64,000 bases of DNA, taken from the NCBI RefSeq assembly GCF_047496725.1, contig NC_132983.1:7442501-7506500 (forward strand). Reading direction: 5' to 3'. The notes below the pieces were generated by a model. It did not search any database. It worked only from the letters and a program-made list of their open reading frames with translations, and was not told the origin of the DNA. Positions 35,464 to 46,679 of this stretch are shown one piece after another. The position numbers and the translations under genes were made by a program. Every line of letters starts with the position of its first letter. The stretch's first letter is position 1. Source of the DNA: Anoplolepis gracilipes (Eukaryota > Arthropoda > Insecta > Hymenoptera > Formicidae).

Positions 35464-36120
35464 AATCTGTAATTTCGACTTTTACAATGTGAATGATATT
35501 TGAAGTTAATATTGTAAGTATCTTTTAAAAATGATGAAATGTATATACTAATAAGATTTGTTTTTTCCTGCAGATTATCCGCAATGAATTCTTAGCATTG
35601 CCGTACATGGAAGGCACAAATTATATTCTATTTCATATTATATTATATTTTATATTTCGTATTTTTATATTTTATATTATATTATTAAATACTTTTATTT
35701 GTTTGACTAACTACCTTTGGTTTCTTCTTAATTTAAATTTTCATTTTTTACTACATAACTTTATCAACATTATTATTAACAATTTTATTCGTTTGACTCT
35801 AACTACTTTGGTTTTTTTCTCAATTAAAAATTTTTTATTTTTATCATTTAACTTTATCAGCCTCCCAATCAGTGATGTTTAGATAATAGTTATAAACTTA
35901 TCTCCACTAACAAACGATAAGACAATTACTTTGGTCGAGAGTTTGCTACTTTGCGTTTTGGACCCATATTCTATTTCCAACAATATGTCAACGTTACAAT
36001 ATTTATGTAAGTGACTGAATTGCGTTCTTATTATTGTGACTTTCCGTTCTATACTTATATCTGTCTTTTATATGATTGTATTTAGATTTATTATACTGAT
36101 TGTATTTCAATTAATTTTGC

Positions 36121-36160
36121 GCTGAAGATGGCCTAAAAAGAAGGCCGAAACGCACGTCTC
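36121..36160 (+). ncRNA. Hammerhead-like motif, right arm
   Basis: Plus-strand mirror of 20,807-20,846 with identical core and stems. Likely a fragment of a Penelope-like or related retroelement carried in both arms. Confidence 0.35.
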
Positions 36161-36929
36161 ATCTTATGTCAAACCAATTTAAATTTATTTTAATTTTGTT
36201 GTTTGAATGAATACAGATTAAAAATTGCGTTTCATCAACTGCGGCTGACTCGTTGCGATTGCCTTCTTTTTTCTCAAATTTATAATTTTATATTTTATAT
36301 TTTTAATTTTAGAACACACACACACACACACACATTATATGTATACATACACACACACACACACACATTTTTGAATAAAAATTATGTTAAACATGTATAT
36401 TGCTTGCGCCTTCTTCAATCAATCTTATCCTTATTCCACCATAAATTATATAATTAATAATAATAATAATAATAATAATTTTACTAGCTCTTTAGGCCCG
36501 TAAGTTTGGCTACCTTGTATTTTTTTAGAAAACCAAGCATGTAAAATAAATTTCTTTTGAAAGACAAGAAATATAAGATAATACATTTCCAAGTTGAATA
36601 CTGAATTTTGAGATTATAATTTAATATAATAAATTTAATATAAAAAAAATTTATTTTTCGCGTACGCCTTTAGCCTCCGTCTTAACGCGCTTCCGCTATT
36701 CTTTCCCCTCATCCTCCTTCTTTCTCTCTCACACTATCTTTCTATTATAATCTTTTCCTTTTCCCACCACGTTCTTCTTGTCCTACGCTATGCTAAACGC
36801 ATATAGCGCTCACCTTTTCTCACCACATCATGATCTCCTTATCCTATCCTATACCACGCGTCTCCGTCTACCGCGTTGCGAACGCCTATCGCGCCGTCTC
36901 TCTCTATCCCTCTCCCTACTCGCGGACCC

Positions 36930-37205
36930 ATCGGTTACGTCGCGGACCTCTTCGCCTCTCCGCGTACCCCTCGTCTACAAACCGCGTCGCGGACCTACAG
37001 CTGTGTCGCGGACCTCTTCGCCCTTCTCCGCTGTCCCCTCGTCTACAAATCGCGTCGCGGACCTACAGCTGTGTCGCGGACCTCTCCCCCTTCCCCGCGT
37101 ACCCCTCGTCTACAAACCGCGTCGCGGACCTGCAGCTGTGTCGCGGACCTCTTCCCCTCCCCGCGTACCCCTCGTCTACAAACCGCATCGCGGACCTGCG
37201 TGACG
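36930..37205. repeat. GC-rich terminal minisatellite, right
   Basis: Mirror of 19,762-20,037: units spaced 66-69 bp marked by CCCCTCGTCTACAAA at about 36,968, 37,036, 37,103 and 37,169. A few substitutions separate it from the left copy. It generates long spurious ORFs rich in Arg, Thr and Ser. Confidence 0.85.
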
Positions 37206-37360
37206 TCATCCCCCCGTGCCCGCGGTCCCCCCCACCCCCGCACCCCTCTCGAGCTCCTGAGTTAGAATCCCCCTTATATCACTACTTCAATATTTTGTAT
37301 CTTTTATTTTTTTTTTTAATTTCGTATTGTTGTAAATTTTAATATTTTGTAATTTTATTA

Positions 37361-38049
37361 TACAGGGTGAGTCAAAAGTATGTTTTAAAAATTTATGAGC
37401 GTGTTCCTGGATAAAAAAGAAGAACAAATGTTCATATGAACATATGGTCGTAAATGCTTTGTTGTCGAGATAATGGACAAAAATCAGCAGTATCAAATAA
37501 TGCTTTATTTGAACGTTTATAATTTTGTTATTGTTGTTTATAAGAGATGTTCTACGTGTCCTCCATCATTTTCAACACATGCTTGAGCACGACGTCTGCA
37601 TGACTGGCGCAGTTGTTCGAAAACATGAATTACTTTGTTTACAAACAAACGCTATTATGAAAGAAAGAGGAACGATGTTGTTAGATAGGCCTCTGTACTT
37701 CTGTACAGTAAGAGATAACGTATTTACAATCAAGTCATTGTACTTAAGACAATTTAAACGAGCATTAGTGGTATTGATTCGTTGATTTATTGTGATAGTG
37801 TACAGAATGTTTACATTTGAAGAATTGAGTGATATTCATCTCACATATGGTGAAATGCTTTGCAATGCACTAACAACAATAACAAAATTGTAAACGTTCA
37901 AATAAAGCATTATTTGATACTGCTGATTTATGTCCATTATCTCGACAACAAAGCATTTACGACCATATGTTCATATGAACATTTGTTCTTCCTTTTTATC
38001 CAGGAACACGCTCATAAATTTTTAAAACATACTTTTGACTTACCCTGTA
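37361..38049. mobile_element. DUF4817-type DNA transposon derivative, 689 bp
   Basis: Terminal inverted repeats of about 180 bp, starting TACAGGGTGAGTCAAAAGTA at left and, inverted, TACAGGGTAAGTCAAAAGTA at right, >95% alike by eye. Inside are two transposase scraps on opposite strands. Minus 37,630-37,546 reads VIHVFEQLRQSCRRRAQAC, then VENDGGHVEHLL and a stop, a family-type C-terminus. Plus 37,807-37,866 reads MFTFEELSDIHLTYGEMLCN, a DUF4817-type N-terminus. The opposed orientation shows an internal inversion or deletion. It sits in the intron upstream of CYP4 copy B. Confidence 0.8.
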
Positions 38050-38258
38050 TATGATTCAGATTCATACAAAATTCATATAAAATTATGTAATCCATTTTTT
38101 GTTGTATATTGTTACATACACAAAGTATATATTGTCGAATGTAAAATAAATTTAAATGCTTTAACTTTTTAAAAATATAATATTATGTACATTTTCTTAA
38201 AAGAAACCTTCATTTAGATAAATTTCAATATTCTGTAATTTTATAATACGCTTTTCAG

Positions 38259-38690
38259 AATCATATGTCATACCTGCTGGAACAGTCATACATCTTCATA
38301 TCTACGGAGTTCACAGATATCCCAATTTTTGGCCAAATCCAGAAGAATTCGATCCGGACAGATTTTTACTCGAGAGAATACAGAATCATCATCCATATTC
38401 TTATATACCATTCAGCGCAGGACCGAGGAATTGTATAGGTGAATTGTTATTTTCATTTCTGGTCGTGTCGACCATTTTAGATAGTCAATAATGGACTTTG
38501 AATTGTATAATAGGTCAACGATTCGCTCTGCTGGAGTTGAAGGCTACAATAGCATCTTTGATGCACAATTTTTACTTGCAACCGTAGGTTATTTAAAAAA
38601 ATATTAAAGGTCGATATCCTTCTTTGTCCTTCGCGTCCGGTTTATATAAAATTCATTCCAATTAATCACAAATAGCTGTTTAAAATTACC
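38259..38690 (+). pseudogene. CYP4-like P450, copy B (last two exons)
   Basis: Exon 38,259-38,438, after acceptor CTTTTCAG, encodes SYVIPAGTVIHLHIYGVHRY, FWPNPEEFDPDRFLLERIQN and HHPYSYIPFSAGPRNCIG with the haem-ligand Cys, and donor GGTGAA. The last exon from 38,514 reads GQRFALLELKATIASLMHNF and then hits TAG at 38,585 through loss of one C relative to copy A. Upstream exons are absent: the intron runs into the DUF4817 element and the palindrome. Oriented opposite to copy A, with inverted matching flanks on the 3' side. Confidence 0.9.
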
Positions 38691-38759
38691 ACGGATATCA
38701 TGCAAAAGTATAAAAAGTTGATAAATTGCAAAAATGATAAAAATGATTACGCATATTAT

Positions 38760-39070
38760 CCTCAGTCCGTCGCCTCTTGACAGAGGCATGGTGACTTCTC
38801 TTTCTTCATATACATGATTGCGTACGCGGATAGTACACGTATTTGTATGTGTGTATGTACATGTATATGGGACCTACAGTTTTTAACGCCGGTTCCGAAC
38901 GGCTAATTTTTGTAGAGAAGTTCTCCTAGCAAGATTACTCTCGGTGGGTTGCCAGCGTCCTTCCGAGAGGAGAGCGAGCGTATATAATTTTTCTACTCTT
39001 ACCGAGAATCGAACCCGGGACCTTTGGCACAGTAGACCGATACGCTATCTACTGTGCCACGCTTCGCCTC
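38760..39070 (-). mobile_element. tRNA-derived SINE, ~310 bp
   Basis: An insertion relative to the homologous DNA at 12.90-13.00 kb. It is flanked by TTACGCATATTAT and CACGCATTATACG, an approximate target duplication. On the minus strand the head (39,068-38,990) has GTGGCACAGTAGATAGCG as A box and GGTTCGATTC as B box with a foldable T stem, the internal RNA polymerase III promoter. The tail ends in a GTCACCATGCC...GGCGAC hairpin-like segment. Not a functional tRNA. Confidence 0.7.
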
Positions 39071-42000
39071 ACGCATTATACGTTCAATATTATCAAGAAA
39101 ATATACATTATGTATGTAAATATGTTGCGCGATTTTTTGTCTCGGAACACACAAATGTATTCCTCTCATCTTTTATTACTTTGAGCGATCAATTGGACGG
39201 TGATATTTCAAAAATAAAGTACTGAAAAAATGATAAGAAAATAAATAATTAAAATGATAATTATATGCCTTAAATCTGCCTTGGTTAATAAGAAACTTAT
39301 GAGCAAATGATAACAGACTATATTATAGTTATCGAGAATTAAGATGAACAATTCAATTTTGAAAAATTTAAACGCATAATGTCTCCATTTTTTTTGCCAA
39401 TGTACAGTTGGTAACAGAGAATAAAAAGAATTACTAGGAAAAGGAAAAAAAGGAAAAATATTTCTAAAAGAGAGCCGGATTTGGTGAGAAATATAACCAT
39501 TACAGATTGAAAACAGAAGTTGATCGTTCGTTTTTATGTTAATTATTACAACGATACAGTATTTTTTAAGAGTTTTAAATAACATCGTGAGTAGATAAAA
39601 TATAAAAATAAAAAATATAAAATATAAAATATTTATCTTTCAATGATCTCATCTCTCCATACTTTTGTACGTATAAAATTTTATTAAAATTAAGAGACAA
39701 AGGTGAGTATCAAGCAACGAATATAAAAGCAGAATATGATTCTGAAGAATTTATACCCAATCAGCATTTAGTTCAAAATATTTTTAATTATTAAATTTTA
39801 ATAACTCCAGAACTGATTAGATTTATAATAGATTTAATTAATATGTATATTTAATCGATAGTTCGAATAAATATACATTAAAAAATTGTTTCGATTAGAA
39901 ATAGAAAAAGTATACATATTATACAAATTTATTCTTCTATTAGCATGTTTCAAGATATTGAAAATATTATTTCCAATAAAGTGATCAAATAAATAAATGT
40001 GTATATTCTATATTAAATATATTTTACTTTTAATTAATTTTTTATTACTTTTTAATATTTTTCTTCTTATATCTCCTTGACATCTTCGTATCTTTGAATT
40101 TTAATATTTTCATTATATAAAATTTTTAACATTTCAGAAACATGTTAAAATTGTATAGTGCTCATGTCTCTTTATTTTTATTAAACGTAATTTTCAAAAA
40201 TTATAACATTATTTTTGCAGAAAGGAAAGCGGATTTAAATAATATTATGTACATTTTAGCAACATATATATTTTTGCACAATATTGGAGAACATTTGAGC
40301 TTGCTATTATACATTTAAACGTAAAATTAGCATGTCTATTTATAACGCAAAATGTTTTTCTAAATAAATGTATTTTAAGTGTAAAATCTGATATTATAGG
40401 TATATAAATTAAAAAATTTCGCTAATTAGGAATTAAAAGAGATACAAATTATTCTTTTATTAGCATGTTTAAATACATTCAAGATAATGTTACATTCAAT
40501 AAAGTAATCTATAATAAGTGATTATGTATTTCTTAAATTAAATATATTTTACTCTAAATAAGTTTACTTTTGCGATATCTCTTTTTTATATATAATTTTT
40601 ATAAATTTTATATTTTTATTATATAACATTTTTAATATTTTGAGAACAATGTTAAATGAAATAAAAATTAAATTTTATAGTATTCTCTTTTTATTTTTAA
40701 TAGACGCAATTTTTAAAAGTTATAACTTTATTTTTGCATATAGAAAAGCAAATTAAAACAATAATATAATATATACATTTTTGCAACATACTTTAGCATA
40801 ACAATTTTTTTGACGCTGACTCGACACTTTGTTTGATTATTACGTAGTTGCCAACGTCAGTCTTTTATTGACATAAACTCGACTTATTATGATATATTAT
40901 TATTATGACATAAGTTAATGGTATATAAATGTAGATGCAAAACTTATTTAACAAATATGAGCTAAGATCCTTGTAAACTCTTATAATGGCATTTTATCAT
41001 TTTGTCGTCATTTTGTGTAAAACAATGATTGTCGATACTAATCAGTGAACTTTGTTCTGGCTAAAATGAGCGACAGCGCAATGGTAATAAATTAAATCTG
41101 TTGATTTGATAAAAAAATTCATAGAAATCAAGATTTTATTCTTCTCGTGTCACTTATTATACCAAACTTTTATACGCTTATTAAGTAAAAATCTATAATT
41201 TGTTAAGAAAGTAAAAATGACGTTTCTGCCAAAAAAGGTGACACAAGTGTCTTCTTTCTATTTTAATACGCTTTGGACATGTTATCTAAATCAAAATAAG
41301 AAATATTACTTCTATTAAAATAGAATTTTCAAGAAAATTGCAGCATACATGAGCGTTTATGGATATTTTTAATGATAATTTGTAGCGAGATACTAAACTG
41401 CCAAATATGCGTCCTGGCATGACTTTTCAATAAAAATAAAAATTAATTAGAAAAAATTATTCTGCTTACGTACTATTAAAATCGATGTTTCCGTTATTAT
41501 TAATATTTCGATTGTGAAAAAGATTTTAAACGAGAACGATCGCTATTTTAAATCAATAGTTTAAATTTCGGATCATATTTTTCAATGGTTCTACGATCAT
41601 TTTTACCTTCTCAAATAAAAATATGTATCAAAATGTATGGTAAAGGTTTTTGCATATAGAAAAGCAAATTAAAACAATAATATAATATGTATATATATTT
41701 TTGCAACATACTTTAGCACAACAATTTTTTTGACGTTGACTCAACACTTTGTTCTATTATTTACGTAGTTGCCAACGTCAGTCTTTTATTGACATAAACT
41801 CGATTTATTATGATATATTATTATTATGACATAGATTAATGATATATAAATGTAGACACAAAACTTATGTTTAACAAATATTTAATTTACACAGGTCGGA
41901 TTGTTTTTATTTTTACATATACATTTCTAAATAATACACCATCCGAATTGACGCTCTCGTTTGGTTTTTAAGATTTACGATTTTGAATTGTCATAATTTC

Positions 42001-42185
42001 GACAAAACTGCATAAAAATTTACTCATGATTTTTTCTCTCTTAGCATATTTAGAATATCAAGGCAATTGTGACAGTTTTGCTTTGAAACAAATATCAATT
42101 TGTTACATGTGTGATTCAAGGATCATAGAAACAGGAAGCTAAAAAAGATCAAACTAAACTAAACGGTCAAGAATATCACGTTAAG
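39071..42185. repeat. AT-rich repeated DNA between P450 copies
   Basis: No gene found. 39,110-39,750 is the inverted partner of 9.24-9.87 kb. 39,640-40,400 matches 1,870-2,640. A block at 40,735-40,965 recurs at 41,652-41,885 and 53,480-53,665; it contains GCAACATACTTTAGCA and GTTGCCAACGTCAG. 41,885-42,020 matches 53,665-53,810. 40,985-41,640 is unassigned. Confidence 0.6.
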
Positions 42186-42190
42186 AAACA

Positions 42191-42419
42191 ATGTTTATCA
42201 CCGTATTATTATTATTTTTGTTAATTTTATTGGTATAAATTATTACGTGCATCATGGAAGAAACGGTTGACTTATTAATCTTATACCAGGACCACCGGGC
42301 CTTCCGATTCTTGGCAATATATTGGAAACCCAAGTTTCAGTAGGCAAGTATAAAATTTCTAATTTATTTACATTAATTGACAAACGATTCGTCATTCATG
42401 CACATGCTAGTAGAAATTA
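42191..42419 (+). pseudogene. CYP4-like P450, copy C (first exon only)
   Basis: ATG at 42,191 encodes MFITVLLLFLLILLV, a membrane anchor. A 1-bp deletion then gives a stop where copy D reads on. The proline-rich hinge follows in another frame: LINLIPGPPGLPILGNILET, and the read-through ends near HAHASRN. No later exon was seen before copy D starts, so it is an isolated exon 1. The upstream block (42,040-42,130) matches that of copy D. Confidence 0.8.
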
Positions 42420-43953
42420 AATTCATAAATCTTCTGCTTTGAAATACTTATCAACATGTATTCCGATACCGATTACTTATCTTACAATTAGCATTTCTTT
42501 TTGCAATATGCTCTCCATTTTCTTAATTATCATTATATAGTCCGTTTTCAACCTATTTGACAAGGGAACTGATTGATTTTGTTAATAAAATGGATATATA
42601 TCGAGTTTCTTACAATTAATAGAGATTTTACACAACAATATAATTATGATATTTGGGCACTTTAAAAATTTTCTTTATCTTAACAATGCATCAGTGTGTA
42701 AAGCGAAGTATATAAATTGCGAAAAGTTAATACAATAGTACTAAACTAGAAAAGTACATACAAAAGTACAAAATAAATACAAAAATATATACAAAAGTAC
42801 GAAAGTACATAATCATGGATGTATTTTGGAAGATGTTGATCATGCAATTGAAGTTCGGGAAATAAATGCAGTACGTGAATGTGAGTCGCGAGTGTTTCGA
42901 AATAGAATAGATGCTTCTGAAATTTATAATGAAGTTGTAAATTTATCTTATGGCGCGTAATTGACCGCGCGACGACCAATCACAGTGCCGCCATAAACGA
43001 GCAATTCGCATGATGTATGACATGATAGTCAAAATGTACCTCTAAGCTAAAGGCGCTATAAATGTACGGTGAGAATATGACGAATTTTAGTCGTATTACC
43101 AGAACATTTATCAGTGCCTCTAAAAGTGATCTATAAATGTGCCACTAAATGTACGCTCAGAATACGGGTCAAAGTGTTTGTGTGTGTAACGTGGTAATAA
43201 ATTTGATAAAAATCACATAAAATTTTCGAATCAATTCCTTGTTTATGAGAAAGTGTGCGAATGCTTAATTAAATAGCTCTGTTTATTACACATCAATTCT
43301 TTATCTTTGCTTAGCAGAAAAAATAAATTTAAAATAGATACACACACACAAATTTGTAGAACTGAACTTTAGACAGACATTATTATGTGATCGCTTAAAA
43401 GCATTTCTTTACAGTTATAGAGTAAATAAAATTAATAATAATGCTAAAATTAATAATAATGCTAAAATAACTGATACATTTTTTATATAAGTAGATAAAA
43501 ATAATACTTGATCTAATTTTGATACCATTAATCACTAATCAGGTTTTGCAATAGAATCTTAAAAAATTATATCTTATAAATAAAAACATAATTATAAACA
43601 ATAGCCAAAAAAATTTTTTTTTATTTACGCAAATGATTTCTTGTTTATTATAATAAATAATTCATCACACTCTAAATATTCAAAATTATAAAATATATAG
43701 GATTAATTCTATGATTATTCTCTCTTTCTTTGTCACTCTCTTTCTTTTTCTCTTTCTCTGTCTCTTTCTCTCATTCTTTCTCTTCCTTTCTCTCTTATTG
43801 TTAGCATATTTAGAATATCAACGCAATTGTAACAGTTTTGCTGTGAAACAAATATTACTTTATTACAAGTGTGATTACAAAATCATAAAAAAAGGAAGCT
43901 AAAAAAGATAAAGCTAAATTAAACGGTCAAGAATAATATTACTTCAAGAAACG
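42420..43953. other. P450 flanking DNA with promoter-like block
   Basis: No coding gene. 42,940-43,150 is less AT-rich and holds CCAATCACAG and GCGCTATAAATGTACG, which look like core-promoter motifs, about 0.9 kb upstream of CYP4 copy D. 43,170-43,610 is the repeat shared with 1,440-1,860. 43,720-43,800 is CT-rich. Confidence 0.4.
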
Positions 43954-46633
43954 ATGTTTATCACTATATTATTATTATTTATGTTTATTTTATTGGTGTA
44001 TAATTATTATGTGCATCATGGAAAAGACGGACGACTTATTAATCTTATACCAGGATCACCGGGCCTACCGATTCTTGGCAATGTATTGCAAGCCATTATT
44101 TCACGAAGCAAGTACAAAATTTTTAATCTATCTATATTAATTGACAAACACTCCGTCACTCATGCATGAAAGTAAAAGTTAAATTCATGAACTCTCTTGA
44201 AATGTATATCTTAGCACTTTTCTTTGCAATAACCATTTGCAATCTATTTTCTTAATTATCATTAGTCTGCTTTCAACGTATTGAGTAAAAGTAAAGTAAC
44301 AATGAAAATAATTCTTCAAACAAAATTAAAATTAATTCCTCACCAATTTTGTATTTATAATGTATTTTTCAGAAGAACAAATAAAATTGTTTATTAGATT
44401 ATCCAATGACTATTATCCCATTAAGTAAAATCTGAGGTGTCTTCATACCTGTTGTGGGTATCCATCATCCAGATGATCTGGAGGTAATAAAAGAAATTTA
44501 ATTCTCTATATTATAATTTAATTAGATTTAGAAATCTTATGTTTTACAAGAAGATTTTTGTTCATACAAAAAGTTTCCTAAAAGATGAAAGAGCAGAAGA
44601 TCGATATTCGATCGAGATTAAACGAAAATTTGAAGTACGATTAATAAATTATTTAGGTATCTAAGATTAAATAATATAATAAACTGATATTTCTCTCTTA
44701 TCATATTTTCGATGTTTTCAGACGATACTAAGCACTAATATGAAGCACATCAAAAAAAGTCGTGGATATGATTTGTTACATCCTTGGTTTGGAACAGATC
44801 TTCTCACAAGCACAGGTAACATAATGACGTTAACATATAAGCGTACATATTTTATTACTATAATCTGTTATTGATCTGTCTCCAGCCCAAAAATACAAAT
44901 AAAATATTACAATAGATATATATATATATATATTGTGACGTGACATTTTCTTTCGTCCATCATAAGGGCCGAAAGGCCCGATCGGGAAGGGCTTTCGCGG
45001 GGCCTGCGTCCTCGGATAATAGAGAGAGCGCCCTGCGAGATTTACCCTTTTAATGTCGCGCGTTATTTGCAAGTTTGGCGGCAGCAATCTCTAGTCAACA
45101 ACTACGCGGGTCCGAGGAGCCTGATTGTGACGGCGAGCGGAGGCCAAGGACTGCGGAGAGATCACGCCCGGTAAGGACGGTGCATTTTACTCAATAATTT
45201 ACAAACCGGCGGAAACATCGGCTGCCGTTAAAAGGTTCAAATCCGCAGGATCGTACCGAGAGCGAAGGACCGGGAAGGAACGGTCAAGGGGATGGCCACT
45301 CCCGATATATTGAACATCGGAGCCCCGACTACGGAGCTGGAGGATCGGACTCAACTATGGGGTCCGGGGAAGCCAAGGGCACCGAGCCGCCTGGAAGCTG
45401 CCGGCAAGCCGCACCGGGAAGTTGCCTCGCGGGAACCGAGAAATCACAAGATCGATAACTCAAATCGAACGGGCCGCGATAAGAGGCGGCCATGATTGGC
45501 CCTAAGGGCCAATGATAGCGCCGCAGGTGGCCTAACTGCGTACGATGCTGCCGGCGTGTCTCCCGCAGGCCTCACGCTCGTCACTGTTCAGCGAGCAATC
45601 TAGGACGACAGGCCTATCGACCCGATAGTCATTATTGTATTACGTATCGTTCAGTTATCGAAATTTGTTGTCGCGTGTTAAAATTGTATCCGTCGGGAAG
45701 CGAGCTCGTATACCGCGTGTCGCGTGCGACTTCGCGTTCCGCACCCTTTATTGACTCGCGATCCGGGAACAATTATTGTAACGTCGTTTGGTCGAATGTA
45801 ATTTTGTGTGCACGGACCTCGAACCTGCGTACTCCGCTTGGAGGATCTCATACGCCGTATAACGCATGCTATAAGTATCGTGGTGATCGAGGGCGGAGAT
45901 CGATGCATGCCGACCGCGCATGTTCGCGTATATTCACGAAGTTTTAGAATAAATCGATTAGCGTGAGTAACGAGCAATTTGTGGCCGAGATTTACCGCCT
46001 CTTGTTGACTGATGGATATATACAATCGTCACGACCTTAGCAAGTCGCGAGCGATTTATGGAAAAACCTAAATTCCTACGAGATCACGCTAATTCGATAT
46101 CCCTCGGCCGCGACATCGCACCGTCACGCGCTTTTCACATGCGCCGAGCGTGCGACGTACACATTAGTTGTCGTATTTAAAATAACTTCTCCGAAAGTCC
46201 TTCTCGCTCCACGCCAAGAACTTTCTTGTACATTATACCCGTTATACTACTCTTTGTCAAATATATTTATTCTTCCAATTCATAATTGTGTCTGTTTTCC
46301 GGGGGAATCTCACCCGCTAAAAATCGATTCTCAGTCCCGTTCAGCTCCTACGCAACCCCCCCCCCCCCCTCTGCCGCTTAAGTTCTGACTAGCCGCTTTA
46401 GTTGCCGTCACGATTATAATGGTTTTGCGATTTTAAGTGGATCAGGCGAATACCGCATCAATTAGAGACGGCGCGAATTTTCGTGCCTGGCGCCCAAACT
46501 TTATCGTTTCGATATAATAAATTGACGATTGATTAAGCGATCGCGCCGAAGGTGTGCCGTAAGCCAGTCACCGGCCCAGAATTCGTATGAAGGAGCGTAC
46601 GCGGGTTTTTAACCAAGAATTAAATTTACGGTC

Positions 46634-46679
<46 letters not shown>

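Larger units (their letters stand above)
19677..37286. mobile_element. Giant inverted-repeat element, 17.6 kb with 5.6-kb arms
   Basis: Left arm 19,677-25,260 and right arm 31,707-37,286 are inverted copies. Paired positions sum to 56,967 from the inner end (25,260/31,707) to near the tip, meaning no net indel over at least 5.4 kb, including GT and T tracts. Only scattered substitutions were noticed (for example near 20,970 and in the terminal minisatellite). Tips read AGTAGTGATATAA on each side. The spacer carries a Transposase_21-type relic and a later LINE. The left flank is BEL/Pao RT and the right flank AT-rich DNA, so no clean target duplication is visible. Either a fold-back derivative of a large DNA transposon, a segmental inverted duplication, or an assembly artefact. 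Confidence 0.85.
31707..37286. repeat. Right arm of the giant inverted repeat
   Basis: Mirror of the left arm read on the plus strand: accessory-gene 3' exons (31.78-32.35 kb), repeat array (33.19-33.62 kb), unassigned ORFs (33.95-35.46 kb), hammerhead-like motif (36,121-36,160), GC minisatellite (36,930-37,205) and tip at 37,286. Its inner end falls inside the accessory gene and just beyond the LINE target duplication (31,652-31,664). Confidence 0.9.

Noticed and set aside
35598..35882. 94-codon ORF (also 21,085-21,369)
   Set aside because: Phe/Ile/Leu/Asn-rich translation of AT-rich DNA, without features.
19677..37286. Polinton/Maverick-type giant transposon
   Set aside because: The tips begin AG, but there is no 6-bp duplication and no integrase, polymerase B, ATPase or capsid sequence.
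38985..39068. Possible tRNA gene
   Set aside because: A and B boxes exist, but the acceptor and anticodon stems do not fold well, and it is the head of a ~310-bp insertion with flanking duplication, hence a SINE.
46486..46500. Primer-binding site TGGCGCCCAAACTTT marking an internal retrotransposon region
   Set aside because: It lies about 150 bp before the matching TGTGAC/GTCACA end with no following coding sequence; left as a remark in the LTR entry.
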